Part shown: positions 28,251-37,435 of the stretch, in pieces
How the letters are laid out: each line of letters opens with the position of its first letter
Position numbering within the stretch: the first letter of the stretch is position 1
Origin: Dialister histaminiformans
Lineage (GTDB): Bacteria; Bacillota; Negativicutes; Veillonellales; Dialisteraceae
Assembly (NCBI RefSeq): GCF_900103425.1
Contig: NZ_FMXA01000006.1
Location: forward strand, 43,224-107,223
Direction: 5' to 3'
DNA length: 64,000 nucleotides
Program-made: the position numbers and the translations under genes
The notes under the pieces: generated by a model
Database searches by the model: none
Told to the model about the DNA's origin: nothing
What the model saw: only the letters and a program-made list of their open reading frames with translations

Positions 28251-29240
28251 ATGACTGAAAAAACTGTATTAGTGACAGGTGGTGCCGGCTTTATCGGGTA
28301 TCATCTTACTAAAAAATTATTGAATGATGGATACCGGATCGTATCGGTAGATAATATGAATGACTATTATGATCCTCATCTTAAGGAGGACAGAATCAGG
28401 GATATTGGGAATCATGGGAGCTCTTACGTCTTTATCCCTGTGGATATTGCGGACAAAGAGGCATTGAATCAGGTTTTTGACCAGTATCAGCCAGATGTAG
28501 TTGTCAACTTGGCAGCACAGGCCGGGGTTCGTTACAGCATTGATCATCCGGATTCATATATCCAGTCCAACATTATCGGCTTTTATAACATTCTGGAAGC
28601 CTGCCGCCATCATCCGGTAGAACACCTGCTGTTTGCTTCCAGTTCTTCTGTTTATGGAACCCGTAAGACCGCTCCGTTCCGCACTACGGATTTTGTAGAT
28701 CATCCTATAAGCCTGTATGCGGCTACTAAGAAGTCGGATGAACTGATGGCCTACACCTATTCCCATCTGTATGGGATTCCGGCGACCGGCCTTCGTTTCT
28801 TTACCGTGTATGGACCGTTTGGACGGCCGGATATGGCTTACTTTAAATTTGCGAATAAGATGGTAAAGGGAGAAACCATTCAGGTATATAACCATGGTGA
28901 AATGCTTCGTGATTTCACCTATGTGGATGATATTGTGGAAGGCATTTCCCGTATGATTGTCTGCCCGCCTGATGAGAATGAGGATGGAGACAGATACAAG
29001 ATTTATAATATCGGGAACAGCCATCCGGTTAAACTGATGGACTTCATCTCCATTCTGGAAAAGGCTATAGGCACAGAGGCAAAGAAAGAATTCCTTCCTA
29101 TGCAGCCAGGGGATGTATATCAGACCTATGCGGATGTATCGGAACTTGAAAAGGACTTTGACTTTAAGCCGAAGACAACACTGGAAGAAGGGCTGACCCG
29201 TTTTGCTGCATGGTTTAAGGCTTATTATCATCTGTCCTGA
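28251..29240 (+). CDS. NAD-dependent nucleotide-sugar epimerase, UDP-glucuronate 4-epimerase-like
   Basis: 329 residues from ATG 28251 (AGGAGG 7 bases upstream). Extended short-chain dehydrogenase: nucleotide motif GGAGFIG (10-16), ASSSSVYG, the catalytic LYAATK (YxxxK), and the RFFTVYGPFGRPDMA segment typical of UDP-glucuronate/galacturonate epimerases (CapI group). It would supply an acidic or galacto sugar for surface polysaccharide. First of four envelope genes on this strand; substrate inferred. Confidence 0.85.
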   Translation: MTEKTVLVTGGAGFIGYHLTKKLLNDGYRIVSVDNMNDYYDPHLKEDRIRDIGNHGSSYVFIPVDIADKEALNQVFDQYQPDVVVNLAAQAGVRYSIDHPDSYIQSNIIGFYNILEACRHHPVEHLLFASSSSVYGTRKTAPFRTTDFVDHPISLYAATKKSDELMAYTYSHLYGIPATGLRFFTVYGPFGRPDMAYFKFANKMVKGETIQVYNHGEMLRDFTYVDDIVEGISRMIVCPPDENEDGDRYKIYNIGNSHPVKLMDFISILEKAIGTEAKKEFLPMQPGDVYQTYADVSELEKDFDFKPKTTLEEGLTRFAAWFKAYYHLS

Positions 29241-29255
29241 TGGGGAGATACGATT

Positions 29256-30449
29256 ATGAATATATTGCTGGCCAATTTACATAAGTTCATAGGATACAGC
29301 GGCGGGATTGAGCATGTTCTGTCGGATATGGCCCAGGCCTTTACGGTAAGAGGTCATAAGGTCACTGTGGTTATGATGGATGAAAAGGACGGGACTCCTT
29401 TTTTCCCGCTTCCTGACAATGTGGAGTTTTATAATCTCTGTCATCTTCCTGGAGAAAAGGCGGTGGCCCTCAGCCGGGGATTGAAACTGGTCAGGGAAAT
29501 CATTCGCCCCTTCAGCCGCGAGCAGGCAAGGAATGTCAACTATAAGCTTATGGAACCGCTCTGGCCCGGATTCCGAAAAATTCTGGATAAGACGAAGCCA
29601 GATGTCATCATTTCATCCAGAGAACCGACTGGGAGACTGCTGCTGAGCCATCCGGAGATTTCTGTTCCGGTTATTTCCATGCTTCATAACGATCCAGATG
29701 AGATTTTTATGCATTCGCCGGAAGAAGAGAAAAAGATGCTTTGCCGGAGCGCCTCTATTCAGGTCCTCCTTCCATCTTTTATCCCAAAGGCAGAAAAGTA
29801 TCTTTCCTATAAGCATTTTACGGCAATTCCCAATGCGGTTCCGGAAGCCGGAGTGCAGGCACATCCTGGAGAAAAGAAAGAAGAATATGTGATTACTTCC
29901 GTAGGCCGTCTTACCGGCAGAACGAAGAGACAGCATCTGCTGATTGAAGCCTTTGCCCTGCTGGCGGAAGATTTTCCTCAGTGGAAAGTTAATTTCTGGG
30001 GCGCGGACTATGACAGAGCCTATGTTATGAAGTTGAAGAAACTGATTGAAGGAAAGCATCTGGAAAATCAGGTCTTCCTGAAAGGAACGACCAGGGATAT
30101 GCAGTCTGTATGGAAAGAAACGGATATTTTTGCTTTCCCAAGCCATCACGAAGGATTCCCGCTAGCATTGACAGAAGCGATGGCCGCCGGGATTCCGGTA
30201 GTGGGGTATGCGTCCTGCCCCGCGGTGAATGAACTGATTGTGTCCGGCGAAAATGGATACCTGGCAGAGGATGGTGTGGAAGCGCTGGCGGAATCGCTGA
30301 AAGCACTCATGCTGGATCCGGCGAAAAGGGAATCTTTTGGCCGGAAGGCAAGACAGGGCATGGAGGCCTATCGTCCGGAATGCATATGGAATTCCTGGGA
30401 GATGTTGATTAAAGACACTGTGGAAAGAACAAAGAACACTAAGGGTTAA
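29256..30449 (+). CDS. Glycosyltransferase family 4
   Basis: 397 residues, GGGGAGAT before the ATG. GT-B fold: N-terminal GGIEHVLSDMAQAFTVRGHKV, C-terminal donor site SVGRLTGRTKRQHLLIEAF and EGFPLALTEAMAAGIPVVG with the paired Glu of retaining GT4 enzymes. It probably adds a sugar to the LPS core or another glycan. Acceptor unknown. Follows the epimerase by 15 bases and precedes hldE by 11. Confidence 0.87.
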   Translation: MNILLANLHKFIGYSGGIEHVLSDMAQAFTVRGHKVTVVMMDEKDGTPFFPLPDNVEFYNLCHLPGEKAVALSRGLKLVREIIRPFSREQARNVNYKLMEPLWPGFRKILDKTKPDVIISSREPTGRLLLSHPEISVPVISMLHNDPDEIFMHSPEEEKKMLCRSASIQVLLPSFIPKAEKYLSYKHFTAIPNAVPEAGVQAHPGEKKEEYVITSVGRLTGRTKRQHLLIEAFALLAEDFPQWKVNFWGADYDRAYVMKLKKLIEGKHLENQVFLKGTTRDMQSVWKETDIFAFPSHHEGFPLALTEAMAAGIPVVGYASCPAVNELIVSGENGYLAEDGVEALAESLKALMLDPAKRESFGRKARQGMEAYRPECIWNSWEMLIKDTVERTKNTKG

Positions 30450-30460
30450 GAGGAGCAAGT

Positions 30461-31921
30461 ATGAGACAAGAGGGAGAACGATTCTTAAAAGAACAGATTA
30501 CCCGGATGCATGTGGCCGTGATTGGGGATATCATGCTGGATAAGTATATTTCCGGGCAGGTTTCCCGTATTTCCCCAGAGGCACCGGTTCCGGTAAATCT
30601 GGTGAGGACAGAACGTTCAGTGTTAGGCGGTGCGGCTAATACAGCTCATAATCTGGCTGCGTTAGGCTGTCATGTATATATTGCCGGAGTTACGGGTGCG
30701 GATGACAGTGGCAGCGAAGTGTCTGCTCTGCTTTCCGATGCCCAAGTGGATAAATCCGGAGTCTTTACGCTGGCAGAATACAAGACCACTACCAAAGTCC
30801 GTATTCTGGGAGCACGGCAGCAGATGATGCGTCTTGATTTTGAGGAACCATGCAGGGCAGGGAGCGTCATAGAACAGAAAATTTTCAGCTGGGTACAGAA
30901 CCTGGCCGGGCAGCATATGGACAGTATAGTCATATCTGACTACGGTAAAGGGCTGATTACCCCTTCTCTGGCACAGCAGATTATAACGTATGCCAGAGAA
31001 AAAGGGATTCCGGTTCTTGTAGATCCTAAAGGCAGCAACTGGGATAAATATGATTCAGCCTATGCCATCACTCCGAATCTGAAGGAGCTGTCTGACTGCG
31101 TCGGCTATGCGGTACCTAATGAAGATGGGGCGGTAGAAGAAGCCGGCCGGGCGGTGCTGGAAAAATATCATCTGGATAATCTTCTGGTCACCCGTTCCGA
31201 AAAGGGAATATCTTCCGTCCAGAACGACAGGGTAACCCATTGCCCGGCCAAGGCGCAGGATGTTTTTGATGTATCCGGAGCCGGGGATACGGTTATGGCC
31301 GTATTAGCGGCAGCGGTTGGTTCAGGCCTGGATACGGAAACCATTCTGAATCTGGCTAACACAGCAGCAGGGATTTCTGTTTCCCGGGTAGGAACATATT
31401 CGGTAAAGAGAGAGGAAGTACTGGCCCGCTGGAAAGAGGAAGAAGGCGGGGTCAGACATACTGAGGGCGCTGTTTCATGGGAAGAAGCGGAAGCGATGAT
31501 CTCTTACTGGAAATCCAGGGGCGAAAAGGTGGTATTTACTAATGGATGCTTTGATATCCTTCACAGGGGGCATTTGACATACCTGGCTGAAGCAGCAGAA
31601 CTGGGGGATCATCTGATTATAGGGCTGAACTCTGATGACTCTGTCCGGAGATTGAAGGGAAGCCATCGTCCTGTCAATGGAGAAGCTGATCGGGCCTTCA
31701 TGCTTTCTGCTCTACGGTTTGTGGATGCGGTGGTTTTGTTTAGTGAAGATACCCCGGAAAAGCTGTTGTCCTGTCTGAAGCCGGATATCCTGGTTAAGGG
31801 CGGAGATTATCAGCCCGAAGAGGTGGCGGGACGTCAGTATGCCGGTGAAGTAAGGATTTTGCCTTTTGTGGATGGATATTCCACTACGGATATTATTGCA
31901 AAGATAAAAAAGGAAAAATGA
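30461..31921 (+). CDS. hldE: Bifunctional heptose-7-phosphate kinase / heptose-1-phosphate adenylyltransferase
   Basis: 486 residues, both domains fused. PfkB-type kinase (about 1-320) with VIGDIMLDKYISG, VLGGAANTAHNLAALG and the anion-hole motif VSGAGDTVMA. Nucleotidyltransferase (about 350-486) with FTNGCFDILHRGHLTYL and VKGGDY. It makes ADP-heptose for the inner core of lipopolysaccharide, direct evidence for an outer membrane. GmhA, GmhB and HldD are not in the window. Confidence 0.95.
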   Translation: MRQEGERFLKEQITRMHVAVIGDIMLDKYISGQVSRISPEAPVPVNLVRTERSVLGGAANTAHNLAALGCHVYIAGVTGADDSGSEVSALLSDAQVDKSGVFTLAEYKTTTKVRILGARQQMMRLDFEEPCRAGSVIEQKIFSWVQNLAGQHMDSIVISDYGKGLITPSLAQQIITYAREKGIPVLVDPKGSNWDKYDSAYAITPNLKELSDCVGYAVPNEDGAVEEAGRAVLEKYHLDNLLVTRSEKGISSVQNDRVTHCPAKAQDVFDVSGAGDTVMAVLAAAVGSGLDTETILNLANTAAGISVSRVGTYSVKREEVLARWKEEEGGVRHTEGAVSWEEAEAMISYWKSRGEKVVFTNGCFDILHRGHLTYLAEAAELGDHLIIGLNSDDSVRRLKGSHRPVNGEADRAFMLSALRFVDAVVLFSEDTPEKLLSCLKPDILVKGGDYQPEEVAGRQYAGEVRILPFVDGYSTTDIIAKIKKEK

Positions 31922-31922
31922 A

Positions 31923-32981
31923 TTGGAAGGAAAGAAAATTGATATAAACAATAAAACCATAGTTGTCATGTACATGTTGTACTTTGGCGATATGGTTTCG
32001 ATTACTCCATTTCTGGAGGTCCTCCGCCGGGAAGCAAAAGGGTCGAAAATTGTTCTTGTCATTGATTCCCGGTTTAAAGAGTCAGTACAGTACAACCCCA
32101 ATGTGGATGAACTGATAGAAGTAGACAGACATGGTAAGGACAGAAGTCTCAGTGCCTGCTGGAAGATAGGAAAGAAAATAAGACAGATGCATCCGGATCT
32201 CCTGATAACCCTTCATGGGACCAGTCGTACTTCGCTGATGGCTCTGGCTATGAAGCCAGGGTTCTGGACCGGCGAACCAGGGACACGGATGGACTCACTC
32301 TTTATGGATTATCCTGTGACTATAGAGACTTATAACAGTCATGCAGTAGATAAATATCTTCGGGTTCTTTCGCTTCTGGGCGTAGAGAATCTTACTCATC
32401 ATGGCATGCGTACATACACATGTGAGGAGTGGGATCGCAGGGCCGATGAATTTTTTGCTGGAGAAGGCATTAAAGAAGGCGCCAAACTGGTTGGACTGTC
32501 CGTAGGGAGCTCTACACCGGAAAAGAACTGGCCGGCAGAAAACTTTGGCAAGGTGGCGGAACATTTTGCCAGACGCGGCATGATTCCGGTATTCTTCGGG
32601 GTGAAATCAGAACTGCCCCTTATAAAGAAAGCGGTACAGGAAGTAAAGCATCCTTATGTGATCGCCGCCGGAAAACTGTCCATGGGAGAGTTCATGGCCG
32701 CGGCGTCTCACTGCAGCCTGTTCTTTACTAATGACAGTGGTCCTATGTACGTGGCGGACAGCCGGGGCGTACCGACCATTGCCATGTTTGGGCCAAGCAA
32801 TGCGAAGTTTCATCACCCGCTGGGAAAATATTCCAGGGCTATTTCGTCCTGGGATATGCCTATGGGGCCAGAACACGTAAATAAGAATATAAAATCCGGC
32901 AATTATGTACCCCTGGATAAGATTACTGTGGAAGAAGTAATTGCGGCCGGGGAGGAAGCCCTCCGGAACGCAGGATGTTAA
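31923..32981 (+). CDS. Glycosyltransferase family 9 (ADP-heptose:LPS heptosyltransferase-like)
   Basis: 352 residues from TTG 31923, with AAAGGA 8 bases upstream; the next in-frame ATG comes 15 codons later and would cut the first strand. GT9 pattern: MLYFGDMVSITPFLEVLRR, LVGLSVGSSTPEKNWPAENF, FFTNDSGPMYVADSRGVPTIAMFGPS. It probably transfers heptose or a related sugar to the LPS core. Two bases after hldE, so same transcript. Ends with a terminator shared with the opposite gene. Confidence 0.88.
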   Translation: MEGKKIDINNKTIVVMYMLYFGDMVSITPFLEVLRREAKGSKIVLVIDSRFKESVQYNPNVDELIEVDRHGKDRSLSACWKIGKKIRQMHPDLLITLHGTSRTSLMALAMKPGFWTGEPGTRMDSLFMDYPVTIETYNSHAVDKYLRVLSLLGVENLTHHGMRTYTCEEWDRRADEFFAGEGIKEGAKLVGLSVGSSTPEKNWPAENFGKVAEHFARRGMIPVFFGVKSELPLIKKAVQEVKHPYVIAAGKLSMGEFMAAASHCSLFFTNDSGPMYVADSRGVPTIAMFGPSNAKFHHPLGKYSRAISSWDMPMGPEHVNKNIKSGNYVPLDKITVEEVIAAGEEALRNAGC

Positions 32982-32983
32982 AT

Positions 32984-33021
32984 AAAAAACGGATGTTTCC
33001 CAATGGAAATATCCGTTTTTT
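32984..33021. terminator. Bidirectional terminator between GT9 and MFS genes
   Basis: A stem of about 17 bp (32984-33000 with 33005-33021) with A-rich left arm and T-rich right arm, between convergent genes. Confidence 0.85.
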
Positions 33022-33064
33022 ATGCAGAATTTTAATCAGAACAGAAGCGCTGTCGCAACCGCCA

Positions 33065-34272
33065 TTATGTGCCGGTATGAGTTTTACCGGCCCACAGGGT
33101 CTTAATGGTTAACAGAATGAGCAGTACGGTGAGGGCACCAATGAGAAACAGACCATTGGAGGTCCCTGCATATTCAATCACGGCACTGGTAAAAAGGGTA
33201 CCAAAAGGTGTACATCCGAGAAATACAAATGTGTAAAGGCTCATAATACGACCCAGGTATTCTTTTGGGGACGCCATCTGAATGGCTGTGTTGCAGTTTA
33301 CCATGAACAGAATGACCATAAATCCCAGAAATGTAAAAAGAGCCATGGCCAGAGCGTATATGGTTATATAACTTACCATCATGAGCAGAATACCGGAAAG
33401 TATTGCAAAATTAAATATACTTTTCTGGCTGACCTTACGGGAAGAAGAGGCAGCAAGCAATCCTCCAGTCATGGACCCCAAACCGATAAAGAACAGTAGC
33501 GAACCGAATCCGCCCAGACCCCGATGAAGAACCCGGTCAGAGAAGAGTGGACCATAGGTGCTGAAGTTTAACAGGAAGCTGCTGATAATGCCGACACATA
33601 CAATATTAGTGATAATAGCGGGAATGTGGGCAGCCATTTTAAAGCCGCTCTTCATCTCGCGGAACGGGTTTCTGTTTACGACGGGGGCAGGAACAGAATT
33701 GACATCCATATTCCGGTAAACAAACAGTATAGGAAGAAGGGATGCGGCATTCATAAAGAATAAAGCACTGTAGGACAGGTGATTTAACAGAAATGCAGCG
33801 AGCACAGGTCCAATCATACGGGTAAGATTAAAATTGGTTGAATTCAATCCCATGGCACTGTGCAGTGCTTCCGGACCTACCAGTTCCTGCATGAAGGCGA
33901 GACGGGTTGGCATATCAAAGGCATCGATACTGCCGGTAAAGAATGCAAAGAACAACATCCAGCAGTAAGTTTCATGACCGGACAGAAGAAGAAGGCCGAG
34001 AGAAGAGGCTTGAATGATATACATACATTGCGTCCACATCAGAATTTTGCGCTTATTATGGCGGTCAATCCAAACACCGGCAGGGATGGTAAACAGGAAA
34101 CTTGGAAGAAACTGAAAGGCAGAAAGAAGGCCCAGCATAAGAGCGGAGTCAGTCATTCGGTATACCAGCCATTGCTGTGTTGTCAGCTGAAGCCAGAATC
34201 CCACCAGGGCAATCCGAAATTACGATAATTGCGATATCCCAGAGCAGGGAAAAGTTTTGAGATTTTTTGCAT
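33065..34272 (-). pseudogene. MFS exporter (EntS/MFS_3-like) with N-terminal frameshift
   Basis: The long frame ends at 33065 and begins GFWLQLTTQQWLVYRMT, which is the middle of the first membrane helix of MFS_3 exporters; the usual start is missing. Reading upstream in the neighbouring frame from ATG 34272 gives MQKISKLFPALGYRNYRNF, just the expected front end. The frames meet at 34214-34218; adding one T there (AATTTTCGG) would restore YRNYRNFRIALVGFWLQL. So one base has been lost. The rest, about 12 helices with GVWIDRHNKRK, looks intact. Could also be expressed from GTG 34204 without the first half-helix. Confidence 0.75.
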
Positions 34273-34291
34273 AAAATAAAAAGCCTGTCTA

Positions 34292-34300
34292 TGGTAAAAT
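34292..34300 (+). promoter_or_regulatory. Putative extended -10 promoter of rnhA
   Basis: TGGTAAAAT, matching the extended -10 pattern used before several genes here; about 90 bases before the rnhA start. Confidence 0.45.
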
Positions 34301-34387
34301 ACATGGTACGGTCATATATGACTATATGGCAAACGTACGAAGTTAAATTCTGAATATAAATATAGATGAAAAATATGGGAGGTTATT

Positions 34388-35011
34388 ATGAAGAAAAAAT
34401 CCTGGTATGCTGTCAGAAAGGGAAGAAGGGAAGGGTTGTACAGAACCTGGGATGAGTGCAGAAAACAGGTTATCGGGTATCCTGGAGCCTCCTACAAAGG
34501 ATTTTACACCCAGGAGGAAGCAGAAGCTTTTCTCGGAGACGGTGCCCGAGAACCTGAGACAGCGGTCTATGCTGGAGGAGAAAATCCGGATAGCTTTATA
34601 GCTTATGTGGATGGATCCTTTATGCCGTTTATGCCGGGAGTGTTTTCTTTTGGCTGCGTGATTCTCTACAAAGGTAAAACGGAAACCTATGGGGAAAAGA
34701 TTGAAGATAAGGAAGAGGCAACCATGCGGAATGTGGCTGGCGAGATACATGGAGCAGCTTTTGCCATGAAAAACTGCCTGGAACGGGGAGTATCTGTAAT
34801 GGAGCTCTACTATGACTATGCTGGCATTGAAAAATGGTGTACTGGAGAATGGAAAGCTAATAAGAAAGGAACTAAAGCACTGAAAGCATATTATGATTCT
34901 ATCAAAAATCGGCTGACAGTGCACTTTCACAAGGTTCCCAGTCATACCGGAGTCAAATATAATGAAATGGCAGATCAGCTGGCCAAGGGGGCATTACTGG
35001 CCCGCCGATAA
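34388..35011 (+). CDS. rnhA: Ribonuclease HI with N-terminal viroplasmin domain
   Basis: 207 residues, GGGAGG before the ATG. Residues 1-50 are a hybrid-binding (viroplasmin) domain: WYAVRKGRREGLYRTWDECRKQV and YKGFYTQEEAEAFL. The RNase H domain follows with all four carboxylates: Asp75 (AYVDGS), Glu119 (AGEIHGA), Asp143 (YYDYAG) and Asp196 (EMADQLAK). It cuts RNA in RNA:DNA hybrids. Confidence 0.93.
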   Translation: MKKKSWYAVRKGRREGLYRTWDECRKQVIGYPGASYKGFYTQEEAEAFLGDGAREPETAVYAGGENPDSFIAYVDGSFMPFMPGVFSFGCVILYKGKTETYGEKIEDKEEATMRNVAGEIHGAAFAMKNCLERGVSVMELYYDYAGIEKWCTGEWKANKKGTKALKAYYDSIKNRLTVHFHKVPSHTGVKYNEMADQLAKGALLARR

Positions 35012-35030
35012 CAGTTGATGTGACACAGAA

Positions 35031-35075
35031 AAACAGCCATCATACTCAGATATTTTCTGAGTATGATGGCTGTTT
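35031..35075. terminator. Bidirectional terminator between rnhA and metI
   Basis: A 20-bp perfect stem (35031-35050 with 35056-35075), 5-base loop, between convergent genes. Confidence 0.85.
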
Positions 35076-35087
35076 GCAGTAACTGGA

Positions 35088-35741
35088 TTATCTCTTATCT
35101 GCTTTTCTGGACAGATAATTACCGATAAACTGAATCAGCTGGACAACAATTACCAGAACGATGATGGTGGCAATCATCACGTCAGCCTGGAAACGCTGAT
35201 ATCCGTAACGGATGGCCAGGTCACCAAGTCCGCCGCCGCCGATGGTACCAGCCATAGCGGAAGCGCCGACCAGGGACACAATAACCACGGTTAAGGATTC
35301 CAGAATGGAAGGAAGTGCTTCCGGCAGCAGTACCTTGCGGATAATCTGCATTGGGGTGGCACCCATGGATTCCGCTGCTTCAATCAGACCAGATGGAATT
35401 TCACGGATAGAAGTTTCTACCATTCTGGCGATATAAGGAATTGCGGCAATGGTAAGAGGAACGATAGCCGCTGTAGTTCCGATGGATGTATGTACCAGAA
35501 ATCGGGTAAATGGGATAATAGCTACCATCAGGATGATAAACGGAATAGAGCGAATCATGTTGATGATAAAGGCTAACGGTTTATTGATAGCCGGACAGGC
35601 GAGAATTTCACCCTTTTCGGTTACTACCAGAAGGATGCCCAGCGGGATGCCCAGGATGGAAGCGCAGATCATGGAGACGGCGACCATGTAGAGGGTTTCA
35701 CCGAGGGATTCAAAAAGAAGACTAAATATTTCCGGAGACAT
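35088..35741 (-). CDS. metI: Methionine ABC transporter permease
   Basis: 217 residues from ATG 35741, which lies inside the end of metN and has GAGG upstream; a GTG 15 bases earlier is less likely. Five or so membrane helices, the EAA loop (LIEAAESMGATPMQIIRKVLLPEALPSIL pattern) that docks on the ATPase, and a VGASAMAGTIGGGGLGDLAI segment typical of MetI. Operon with metN. No metQ binding-protein gene follows; a terminator comes next. Confidence 0.93.
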   Translation of the reverse strand: MSPEIFSLLFESLGETLYMVAVSMICASILGIPLGILLVVTEKGEILACPAINKPLAFIINMIRSIPFIILMVAIIPFTRFLVHTSIGTTAAIVPLTIAAIPYIARMVETSIREIPSGLIEAAESMGATPMQIIRKVLLPEALPSILESLTVVIVSLVGASAMAGTIGGGGLGDLAIRYGYQRFQADVMIATIIVLVIVVQLIQFIGNYLSRKADKR

Positions 35742-36762
35742 AGCCGAGAACCTCACTTTCTATCGGTAAAGAATGCAGATGGTTAAATGCTGCGGTGATA
35801 TTGGAATCACTGCCTGAAACATCGATGATAAGCTTACCAAAAGATACGCCCTGGATAAAGTCTACAGTGCCGTAAAGGATACTGACTTCCAGATTATAAT
35901 CTCTGGCGAGCTTGGCGATGATAGGTTCATTAGCTACATCGCCGCGGAAGGAAAGGCGCATCATAATGTGGTCATCGGCATTCTCCCGTTCGTCATGGAT
36001 ATGATAATTCTTAAGACCTTCCGGAAGGGTATTGGAGCTGACGCTTCCGATAAAGTTGCGGGCGGTCTCTGTCTTTGGAGAGGTAAAGAGATCGAGAACG
36101 CTGCTCTGTTCAATAATATGGCCGTGTTCAATAATAGCCACGCGGTCGGCAATGCTCTTAATAACTTCCATCTGATGAGTAATCATGATGATGGTAATAT
36201 GCAGTTTTCTGTTAATGTCCTTAAGCAGGTTAAGGATGGATTTTACTGTTTCCGGATCCAGAGCGCTGGTTGCTTCATCGGAAAGAAGAATATCCGGATC
36301 GGATACGATGGCGCGGGCTATACCAACGCGCTGCTTCTGACCGCCGGAGAGCTGAGATGGATATTTATCCTTATATTCTGTCAGGCCGACAAGTTCCAGA
36401 ATATCGGTAATCTTCTTTTTCTGTTCTTCCTTCGGTGTGCCGTAAAGTTCCAGAGGGAAAGCGATATTTTCATATACGGTACGGCTGGAAAGAAGATTGA
36501 AATGCTGGAAAATCATCCCGATATGTCTTCGTTCAGCCCGGAGTTCCGAGGTGGAAAGTTTGGTCATATCCTTTCCATTGATGATTACCTCCCCGGAGGT
36601 AGGTCTTTCCAGCATGTTTATGCATCGGATAAGTGTAGACTTTCCGGCGCCGGATTGCCCGATGATGCCGAAGATTTCCCCATCGTTAATGGTGAGGTTG
36701 ATATCCTTAAGGGCATCGACACCGGCTGTATAGGATTTAGATACATGTTTTAATTCAATCAT
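35722..36762 (-). CDS. metN: Methionine ABC transporter ATP-binding protein
   Basis: 346 residues. Walker A GQSGAGKST (35-43), signature LSGGQKQRVGIARAI, Walker B ILLSDEATSALD, and the C-terminal NIL/ACT-like domain (about 265-346) that senses methionine and inhibits transport. Imports D/L-methionine with MetI. The tail overlaps metI by 20 bases. I looked for a SAM riboswitch upstream and saw none. Confidence 0.94.
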   Translation of the reverse strand: MIELKHVSKSYTAGVDALKDINLTINDGEIFGIIGQSGAGKSTLIRCINMLERPTSGEVIINGKDMTKLSTSELRAERRHIGMIFQHFNLLSSRTVYENIAFPLELYGTPKEEQKKKITDILELVGLTEYKDKYPSQLSGGQKQRVGIARAIVSDPDILLSDEATSALDPETVKSILNLLKDINRKLHITIIMITHQMEVIKSIADRVAIIEHGHIIEQSSVLDLFTSPKTETARNFIGSVSSNTLPEGLKNYHIHDERENADDHIMMRLSFRGDVANEPIIAKLARDYNLEVSILYGTVDFIQGVSFGKLIIDVSGSDSNITAAFNHLHSLPIESEVLGYVSGNI

Positions 36763-37116
36763 ATGACAGCTCCTGTTTTAAATCTGAATAGCCGCAGGTA
36801 ACAGTGAATTATCTGTTGATAAACTATTTCAAAAGTGAATTGTGAACTTGGTTAAATACTAACATACACATTTTGAGAGGGCAATGAAGAAATAAGATAG
36901 CGATTGCTATTCATTAAAACTATATCAGATATAATATGCATAAAACTGCAGGAATGACAGATAGGGAAAGGCTGGTCGTATGTCTTAATGAGTGCTGTAT
37001 GGCCAGGGAAATTTACAATCTGCATTAGGTAATGTTATAATGAATTAAAGTATGAAAGTTTACGTATCTATATATAGTTCATGCAATATAGATAATTTGC
37101 CATACAGGAGGTTTAC
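36763..37116. other. Divergent intergenic region between metN and yerC
   Basis: 354 AT-rich bases that hold the promoter of yerC (37012-37041) and, unseen, that of metN. No open frame with a ribosome-binding site and no riboswitch that I recognise. Confidence 0.5.
37012..37041 (+). promoter_or_regulatory. Promoter of yerC
   Basis: TTTACA (37012-37017), 18-base spacer, TATAAT (37036-37041). Confidence 0.65.
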
Positions 37117-37428
37117 ATGAGTGTCAATTCCAGATTAGTCAATCCACTGACAACGCAGTTATTTGAAGCGATTCTTCTTCTTGAAAATGTGGATGAATGC
37201 TATGAATTCTTTGAAGATCTCTGCACAGTTAATGAACTGCATGATATGTCCCAGCGTCTGCAGGTAGCTAAAATGCTGCAGGAAAAGGAAAAATATGAAC
37301 AGATAGAGGATGTTACAGGGGCCAGCACAGCCACTATTTCCAGAGTCAAAAGATGTCTTACCTTTGGCGCCGATGGATATGCTACAATATTGCAGAGAAT
37401 GAAAGAAAGAAAAGAAAAAAAGGAGTAA
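37117..37428 (+). CDS. TrpR-like regulator, YerC/YecD family
   Basis: 103 residues, AGGAGG before the ATG. All-helical TrpR-superfamily protein: FFEDLCTVNELHDMSQRLQVAKML, then a helix-turn-helix YEQIEDVTGASTATISRVKRCL. The family is a DNA-binding regulator of unknown ligand; in this setting it precedes a phosphohexomutase by seven bases. It lacks obvious indole-pocket evidence and I would not call it a tryptophan repressor. Confidence 0.85.
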   Translation: MSVNSRLVNPLTTQLFEAILLLENVDECYEFFEDLCTVNELHDMSQRLQVAKMLQEKEKYEQIEDVTGASTATISRVKRCLTFGADGYATILQRMKERKEKKE

Positions 37429-37435
37429 TTGAAAA

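Noticed and set aside
36763..36900. SAM riboswitch before metN
   Set aside because: None of the S-box conserved segments is present on the minus strand.
37117..37428. Tryptophan repressor (trpR) for the lone trpF
   Set aside because: The protein is of the YerC/YecD group, adjoins a phosphohexomutase and is far from trpF.
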